This document shows, in pieces, positions 59,959 to 64,000 of a stretch of DNA of 64,000 nucleotides (position 1 is the stretch's first letter; each line of letters begins with the position of its first letter). The translations under genes were made by a program, and so were the position numbers. The notes under the pieces were generated by a model. The model did not search any database. It was not told where the DNA came from and saw nothing but the letters and a program-made list of their open reading frames with translations. Source of the stretch: JBBIWA01 sp037439425 (GTDB lineage: Bacteria > Acidobacteriota > Blastocatellia > RBC074); contig JBBIWA010000019.1 of NCBI GenBank assembly GCA_037439425.1, positions 1 to 64,000 on the forward strand. The letters are read 5' to 3'.

Positions 59959-61104
59959 ATGCAGAGAGCTTTCCACATCTGGTTTCTCATCTTGATTGCC
60001 GCAACTGCTACTCTGGCGCAAAACCAGAGTGCCCTTCCCAAGCCAGAACCACAGGCCGAGCGGGCGCTTGTCAGAGTGAAGGACGTGGCTCAGTTCGAAG
60101 GAGTGCGCGATAACCAACTGATTGGCTACGGTCTGGTCGTCGGGCTGAACCGTACGGGTGATCGCGTGCAGCAAAACATCTACGCGCGGCAAACGCTTCA
60201 GAACTTGCTCGAACGCATGGGCCTCACGGTGTCGCAGGAAGCTATGAAGCCGGAGAACATGGCGACGGTGCTCGTGACGGCCAATCTGCCGCCCTTCATT
60301 CGCCAGGGTTCGCGGATTGATGTGACGGTCTCTTCGATTGGCGATGCGCGCAGTTTGCAGGGCGGGATCCTGGTTATGACGCCGCTCAAAGGGATTGACG
60401 GGCAGATTTACGCCATCGCTCAAGGGCCGGTCTCAACAGGCGGCTTCACGGCTGGCAACAATGCCAATAGCGTCGTGGTCAATCATCCAACTGTCGGACG
60501 CGTGCCTTCAGGCGCACTCGTCGAACGTGAAGTCAGTGTTGATCTGGCAGCTCAAGATCACCTGCAACTCGTCTTGAGAGAAGGTGATTTCACGGCGGCA
60601 GCGCGGCTGGCGAAAAGCATCAATCAGGAACTGAACCTGCCACTAGCGCGCGCGCTCGATAGCCGCACCGTGCGCATCACTCTGCTGCCTGAACACCGCA
60701 CCAATATCGTCGAGCTGATGGCGCGGATCGAGAACGTCAAATTCCAGACTGATATGGCTGCCAGAGTGGTGGTGAACGAGCGAACCGGCACGATCGTGAT
60801 CGGCAAGCAGGTTCGCATCTCTTCGGTCTCTGTCAGCCAGGGCGGTTTCGCTGTGCGCATCGGCACCGATTTTGAAGTTTCGCAGCCCCCACCTTTAAGC
60901 AGCGGCCAGACCACTATCGTTCCTCAACAAACAGTTGAAGTCACAGAGAAGGCTCCCAGTTCGGTGACCTTGCCAGAAGGAGCGACGATTGATGAGGTGG
61001 TTAGCGGCCTGCGCGCCGTGGGAGCCACGGCGCGCGATATCATCAATATTCTGCAAGCCATCAAAGCTGCCGGGGCATTGCAGGCAGAATTGGAGCTCAA
61101 TTGA
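59959..61104 (+). CDS. flgI: Flagellar P-ring protein FlgI
   Basis: The 381-residue protein has a signal peptide and the FlgI blocks VKDVAQFEGVRDNQLIGYGL, VVGLNRTGD, MTPLKGIDGQIYAIAQGP and the C-terminal LRAVGATARDIINILQAIKAAGAL. It forms the P ring around the rod in the peptidoglycan layer. The order A-H-I is usual. Its stop overlaps the next start codon. Confidence 0.95.
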   Translation: MQRAFHIWFLILIAATATLAQNQSALPKPEPQAERALVRVKDVAQFEGVRDNQLIGYGLVVGLNRTGDRVQQNIYARQTLQNLLERMGLTVSQEAMKPENMATVLVTANLPPFIRQGSRIDVTVSSIGDARSLQGGILVMTPLKGIDGQIYAIAQGPVSTGGFTAGNNANSVVVNHPTVGRVPSGALVEREVSVDLAAQDHLQLVLREGDFTAAARLAKSINQELNLPLARALDSRTVRITLLPEHRTNIVELMARIENVKFQTDMAARVVVNERTGTIVIGKQVRISSVSVSQGGFAVRIGTDFEVSQPPPLSSGQTTIVPQQTVEVTEKAPSSVTLPEGATIDEVVSGLRAVGATARDIINILQAIKAAGALQAELELN

Positions 61105-62036
61105 GAGTGACGCAGCAGCTTATGCAGATTAATTCAGATAAAGCGGTAACAGACCCACACCAAGCAGGTCGCTACCGTTCTCTCTACTTCTCACAGACAA
61201 TTGCGTCGTCGCTCCAACCGGATGCGATTCGGAAGGAGTTGCAGCTTGGAGATCCGAAAGCGCCCGAGAGCGCCAGACAGGCGGCGCAACAATTCGAGGC
61301 ATTGCTCCTTAACGAAATGATCAAGGCGATGCGCGCCACTGAAATGGAGTCAGGCTTGTTCAGCAGCCAGCAGACCAGGATGTATCGCGAGATGTTCGAT
61401 ACGCAGCTTGCCCAGCGCATTAGTGAAGCAGGCGGGATCGGTCTGGCCAGTGTTATCCATTATCAGTTGGTACGCCAGGCCTTGAATGAGGGAGAAGGTG
61501 AGATGACGCCAGCCGGCTCAGCGCTCGAAGAGACCGTGGCGCCGCTTCCCTCTCTGAGTCTGATCAGCCGGGCCATTAAAGCTCTTGGCCCCCACCGTTC
61601 GGCTGAGGTAACTGCGGCGTCTGCTCCTGTCAGTCTGCACCTGCCAGTTGAAGGACGCATCAGCTCTCGCTTCGGCGCGCGCCGCGACCCGATCTACGGC
61701 CGCGTGCACCATCACCAGGGGCTGGATATCGCGGCGCCGCGCGGCACACCGATTCGAGCTGCGGCTGATGGAGTGGTGGTCTTCAGCGGCTACCAGCGCG
61801 GTTATGGCCGGACCGTGGTGATCGAACACGCTGATGGCACACGCACCCGCTACGCTCACGCTGAGGAACTTTTCATCAAACACGGCGAATATGTAACGGC
61901 GCAGCAAGAGATCGCGAGCATAGGAAGCAGTGGTCGGGCCACCGGGCCACATCTGCATTTTGAGGTTGTGCGGAATGGCCGGCGGATCGATCCTGAAGCC
62001 ATCCTGGCTCAAGTTTCGATGCTGGCCCGCCGATAA
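61101..62036 (+). CDS. Rod-binding protein fused to M23 peptidase (FlgJ-like)
   Basis: The 311-residue protein has a FlgJ-type rod-binding domain (AAQQFEALLLNEMIKAMRAT at about 61-80, then SQQTRMYREMFDTQLAQRIS) and a C-terminal M23/LytM peptidase domain. The zinc ligands are H205-x3-D209 and H284-x-H286, with catalytic H253. In gammaproteobacterial FlgJ the partner is a glucosaminidase; here it is an endopeptidase that cuts cross-links so the rod can pass. TTG 61101 overlaps the flgI stop; ATG 61122 is an alternative start. Confidence 0.88.
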   Translation: MRVTQQLMQINSDKAVTDPHQAGRYRSLYFSQTIASSLQPDAIRKELQLGDPKAPESARQAAQQFEALLLNEMIKAMRATEMESGLFSSQQTRMYREMFDTQLAQRISEAGGIGLASVIHYQLVRQALNEGEGEMTPAGSALEETVAPLPSLSLISRAIKALGPHRSAEVTAASAPVSLHLPVEGRISSRFGARRDPIYGRVHHHQGLDIAAPRGTPIRAAADGVVVFSGYQRGYGRTVVIEHADGTRTRYAHAEELFIKHGEYVTAQQEIASIGSSGRATGPHLHFEVVRNGRRIDPEAILAQVSMLARR

Positions 62037-62187
62037 GAAGGGTGTAGCAGGAAGCAAGCTATTGCCTGCGCGCCTGTACCATCGTGGCCCGACAAGCCCG
62101 ACAATCAAGCTGAGAGCAGCGCCGCAGTGAGAGCCGCTTGATTGCAAAAGTTGGCAGCCATTAACCATCAGCAGAGGGAGAAGTATT

Positions 62188-62508
62188 ATGTCGAGTGTTG
62201 AGCGTGGCGGCTTAAGCGACCCACTCCATCGGGCCGAGGGAAAGAGACCGGATCCGCTCCGCGAGACCCGAGTTCAGCACCAGGAGTCGAACCGGCTGGA
62301 CCCATCGGCGCCAACTGACCGGATTCAGGTTTCGTCGCTGGCGCTGGAGCTGCGCAGTTTTACTGAGCGCGCGCTGGCCCTGCCTGAGGTGCGCTCTGAA
62401 CGCATAGCGCAGATCAAAGCGGCAATCAACGATGGGGCTTTCAATCCTTCGAGCTCCGAGATTGCCAGGAGCCTTCTCAGCCGCACACCTGATCAGGCAC
62501 TCTTTTAG
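62188..62508 (+). CDS. flgM: Anti-sigma-28 factor FlgM
   Basis: The 106-residue protein has a polar N-terminus and the FlgM C-terminal pattern DRIQVSSLALELRSFTERAL, then VRSERIAQIKAAINDGAFNP and SSEIARSLLSR. FlgM binds FliA until the hook is complete and is then exported. GAGGGAG lies before the ATG. It lies 151 bp after the flgJ-like gene. Confidence 0.88.
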   Translation: MSSVERGGLSDPLHRAEGKRPDPLRETRVQHQESNRLDPSAPTDRIQVSSLALELRSFTERALALPEVRSERIAQIKAAINDGAFNPSSSEIARSLLSRTPDQALF

Positions 62509-62618
62509 TGAAGGGGAGGTGAAACTTGGGCCGGCATAAGCCGCAGCTCCTATAGCCAGAACTACTACTTCGCCAGCAGCAAGAGAAGCTTGTAGTCCCC
62601 TGATTGTAGAGGCAAATC

Positions 62619-62804
62619 ATGGTCGAGCAAATTCCGGTCATCTCCCATGCGGACCTGCGAAATGCAGATTGGCTGCGCCTGAGACGAGAAAAGGATTCGC
62701 TCAACAAACGGCGGAAGCCACCACGAGAAGAACTGGCCTTTCCAAAAGAGGCCGACGAGGGGCTAACCGAAGGAGAAAAATCTCACCTGGATTTAAGAGC
62801 TTAA
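62619..62804 (+). CDS. Small hypothetical protein between flgM and flgN
   Basis: The 61-residue product is very polar (LRLRREKDSLNKRRKPPREE) with no signal or membrane segment. GAGG lies 7 nt before the ATG, and the stop is 1 nt before the flgN start codon, which suggests translation coupled to flgN. I recognise no family. It may be a small flagellar regulatory or chaperone-like protein; it could also be a spurious frame. Confidence 0.55.
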   Translation: MVEQIPVISHADLRNADWLRLRREKDSLNKRRKPPREELAFPKEADEGLTEGEKSHLDLRA

Positions 62805-62805
62805 T

Positions 62806-63276
62806 ATGACTCTGGCACAGCAGATTGAAGGACTCAAACAGCTCGCTGCCGTGCAAACCGAACTTTACGACCGGTTGACGGCGCTCACGCATCAATTGAT
62901 TGACGCGCTGGCGGCCAATGATCCGACGCTGATTGTAGCGCGCGCGGCGGAAGGCGAAGGGTTGCTCACTAAACTCCGGTCAGGCCAGTTCAGCTTGATG
63001 TCCAAACTGGTCCAGTATGCCACAGCCTGTCGCGCAGACCGGGCTGAGGCTGCACCGGAGCCAGCGCTGCCTGAACTGAGGCAGCAATTGCGCGCGCGCA
63101 TCAAAGAGTTGGTGGAAAGCGCGCGTCGTTTCTCGGCGGCGCAACGCGCAGCAGCGCCCCTGATCGCCAACGGGCTGGCCTTCAACGGCACCCTGCTTGA
63201 TTACTTAATGCCACCGCAACCCGGTCAGGAGAGATGGGGTGCGGCGCAGTATCAGCGCTTCTCCAATCTCGCATAG
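62806..63276 (+). CDS. flgN: FlgN-like flagellar export chaperone
   Basis: The 156-residue protein is mostly helical: LAQQIEGLKQLAAVQTELYDRLTALTHQLIDAL at the start and RIKELVESARRFSAAQRAAAPLIANGLAFNGTLLDYL after it. Length and heptad pattern fit FlgN, the chaperone for the hook-filament junction proteins FlgK and FlgL, which are not in this window. It ends the second flagellar operon. Confidence 0.75.
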   Translation: MTLAQQIEGLKQLAAVQTELYDRLTALTHQLIDALAANDPTLIVARAAEGEGLLTKLRSGQFSLMSKLVQYATACRADRAEAAPEPALPELRQQLRARIKELVESARRFSAAQRAAAPLIANGLAFNGTLLDYLMPPQPGQERWGAAQYQRFSNLA

Positions 63277-63280
63277 TGTC

Positions 63281-63301
63281 CGGCGAACTGTTAGTTCACC
63301 G
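63281..63301 (+). terminator. Hairpin after flgN
   Basis: CGGCGAACT and AGTTCACCG form a 9-bp stem with one mismatch around loop GTT, 4 nt after the flgN stop. No U-tract follows, so termination is uncertain. The remaining 130 bp up to the next promoter shows nothing else. Confidence 0.35.
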
Positions 63302-63404
63302 GGAACCCGCGCAAGAAAGCGCTCACTAAAAATCAACCCTCTCGGTGAGAGAGACTGGCAGCTAACTCACAGTTAGGCAGAGACGGCAGTTCTACTATTT
63401 AATT

Positions 63405-63412
63405 GCTATAAT
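63405..63412 (+). promoter_or_regulatory. Extended -10 promoter of the terminal gene
   Basis: TGCTATAAT is a perfect -10 box with the extended TGN element (TATAAT at 63407-63412). The -35 region is poor. The expected start is just before GAAGGAAAGG and the GTG at 63436. Confidence 0.5.
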
Positions 63413-63435
63413 CCAAAGCGAGAAGGAAAGGTTCA

Positions 63436-64000
63436 GTGGGCAGAGAAAACAGGATAGAACTCATTAATAAGATTCAAGAGCTGCGCGGCTCCAATGTGCT
63501 TGTGTATTTCACCGGCGACCGGCAGCCAATAGGTTCCAGAATCGCTGAGGACGCGGTACGCCCCTTGTATAAGCATCTCTTGGAATTAGCAGAGGCTGCA
63601 ACGGGAAGACAGAAGATTGATCTGTTTCTTTACAGCCGCGGAGGCGATGTCAGTGTCCCTTGGCGGATCGTTACTATGATCCGCGAGTTCTGCGAGGAGT
63701 TCTGTGTGCTGATCCCATATAAGGCGCATAGTGCCGCTACGATGATTTCCTTAGGGGCCGATCGGATTGTTATGGGTAAAAAGGCGGAGCTCAGCCCGAT
63801 CGACCCCACGCTTGTAAGGGCAATCATTGGCGAGGCAACGGTGCCGCCTCCCGAGATAAGCGTAGAGGATGTGTCCTCTTACATCTCGTTCATGCGTGAG
63901 AGAGCAAACATCAGTGACCAAGCTGCTCTAGCCCAGGTTGTGTCTCAACTGGCAAGTCATTTAACGCCCCTAACACTTGGGAGCGTCAATCGGCAGTATT
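63436..64000 (+). CDS. ClpP-fold serine protease-like protein (SDH family), truncated by window end
   Basis: A GTG start after GAAGGAAAGG opens a frame that runs to the window end without a stop, giving 188 residues of a longer protein. It has the crotonase/ClpP-like blocks IDLFLYSRGGDVSVPWRI near residue 65, AHSAATMISLGADRIVMG near residue 100, with the probable nucleophile Ser in HSAATM, and AELSPIDPTL. This matches the serine dehydrogenase proteinase (SDH) family. It is not obviously linked to flagella. Confidence 0.75.
   Translation, partial: MGRENRIELINKIQELRGSNVLVYFTGDRQPIGSRIAEDAVRPLYKHLLELAEAATGRQKIDLFLYSRGGDVSVPWRIVTMIREFCEEFCVLIPYKAHSAATMISLGADRIVMGKKAELSPIDPTLVRAIIGEATVPPPEISVEDVSSYISFMRERANISDQAALAQVVSQLASHLTPLTLGSVNRQY

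Overview
The window (about 57% GC, dense, both strands) looks like a Gram-negative chromosome, most plausibly from the Acidobacteriota (class Blastocatellia or a relative). This is inferred from an alternative complex III plus caa3-type oxidase cluster, a P- and L-ring type flagellum, and intergenic spaces filled with palindromes built from short tandem words. No rRNA or tRNA gene was recognised.

Region 1 (1-7420) is a soft-metal (mercury-type) resistance locus with two operons reading away from each other. The leftward operon (3814 to 774) encodes a MerR/ZntR-like regulator, a MerT-MerP fusion, a MerF-like protein, a CopZ-type Fe-S metallochaperone, a secreted MerP-like protein and a TlpA-like thioredoxin. 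The rightward operon (4275 to 7419) encodes a second MerR regulator, a short MerT-like membrane protein, a Cys-rich 57-residue exported peptide, a secreted HMA-domain outer-membrane-barrel protein and a TlpA-like thioredoxin. Both the MerT-like gene and the HMA-barrel gene are interrupted by one in-frame TGA. In each, the TGA lies exactly where the second metal-binding Cys should be (C-C becomes C-TGA; CxxC becomes CxxTGA). Each TGA is followed at the usual distance by a hairpin with G and U in its loop, as in a bacterial SECIS. I read both as selenocysteine codons, so this appears to be a selenium-using metal-handling operon next to a conventional cysteine version. It is the most interesting find in the window.

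Region 2 (7401-11480) holds a SAM methyltransferase, a secreted GH29 alpha-L-fucosidase, a repeat-rich spacer and a secreted protein made of three copies of one domain. Region 3 (24798 down to 11718, all minus strand) is a respiratory operon: actA-B-C-D-E-F, a small membrane protein, a SCO copper chaperone, and caa3 cytochrome oxidase subunits II, I, III and IV. It moves electrons from quinol through alternative complex III to oxygen.

Region 4 (25370-41719, plus) is a flagellar operon: flgB flgC fliE fliF fliH fliI fliJ fliK flgD flgE motA motB fliL fliN fliO fliP, a four-helix-bundle gene, fliQ fliR flhB. It lacks fliG and has a very short flgD. Region 5 (41732-48886) is a metabolic interlude: OsmC-like protein, RNase HI, fused 2-oxoacid dehydrogenase E1, MOSC protein, class V aminotransferase, a decayed gene, an asparaginase and a 3D-domain protein. 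Region 6 (49238-63276, plus) is a second flagellar operon: flhA flhF flhG fliA fliM fliN, a SwrB-like gene, flgF flgG flgA flgH flgI, a rod-binding/M23 peptidase fusion, flgM, a small orphan and flgN. The window ends inside a ClpP-fold serine protease-like gene.

Palindromic tandem-word repeats sit between many genes and also inside coding sequence (SCO signal peptide, FlhF linker, FliM linker).
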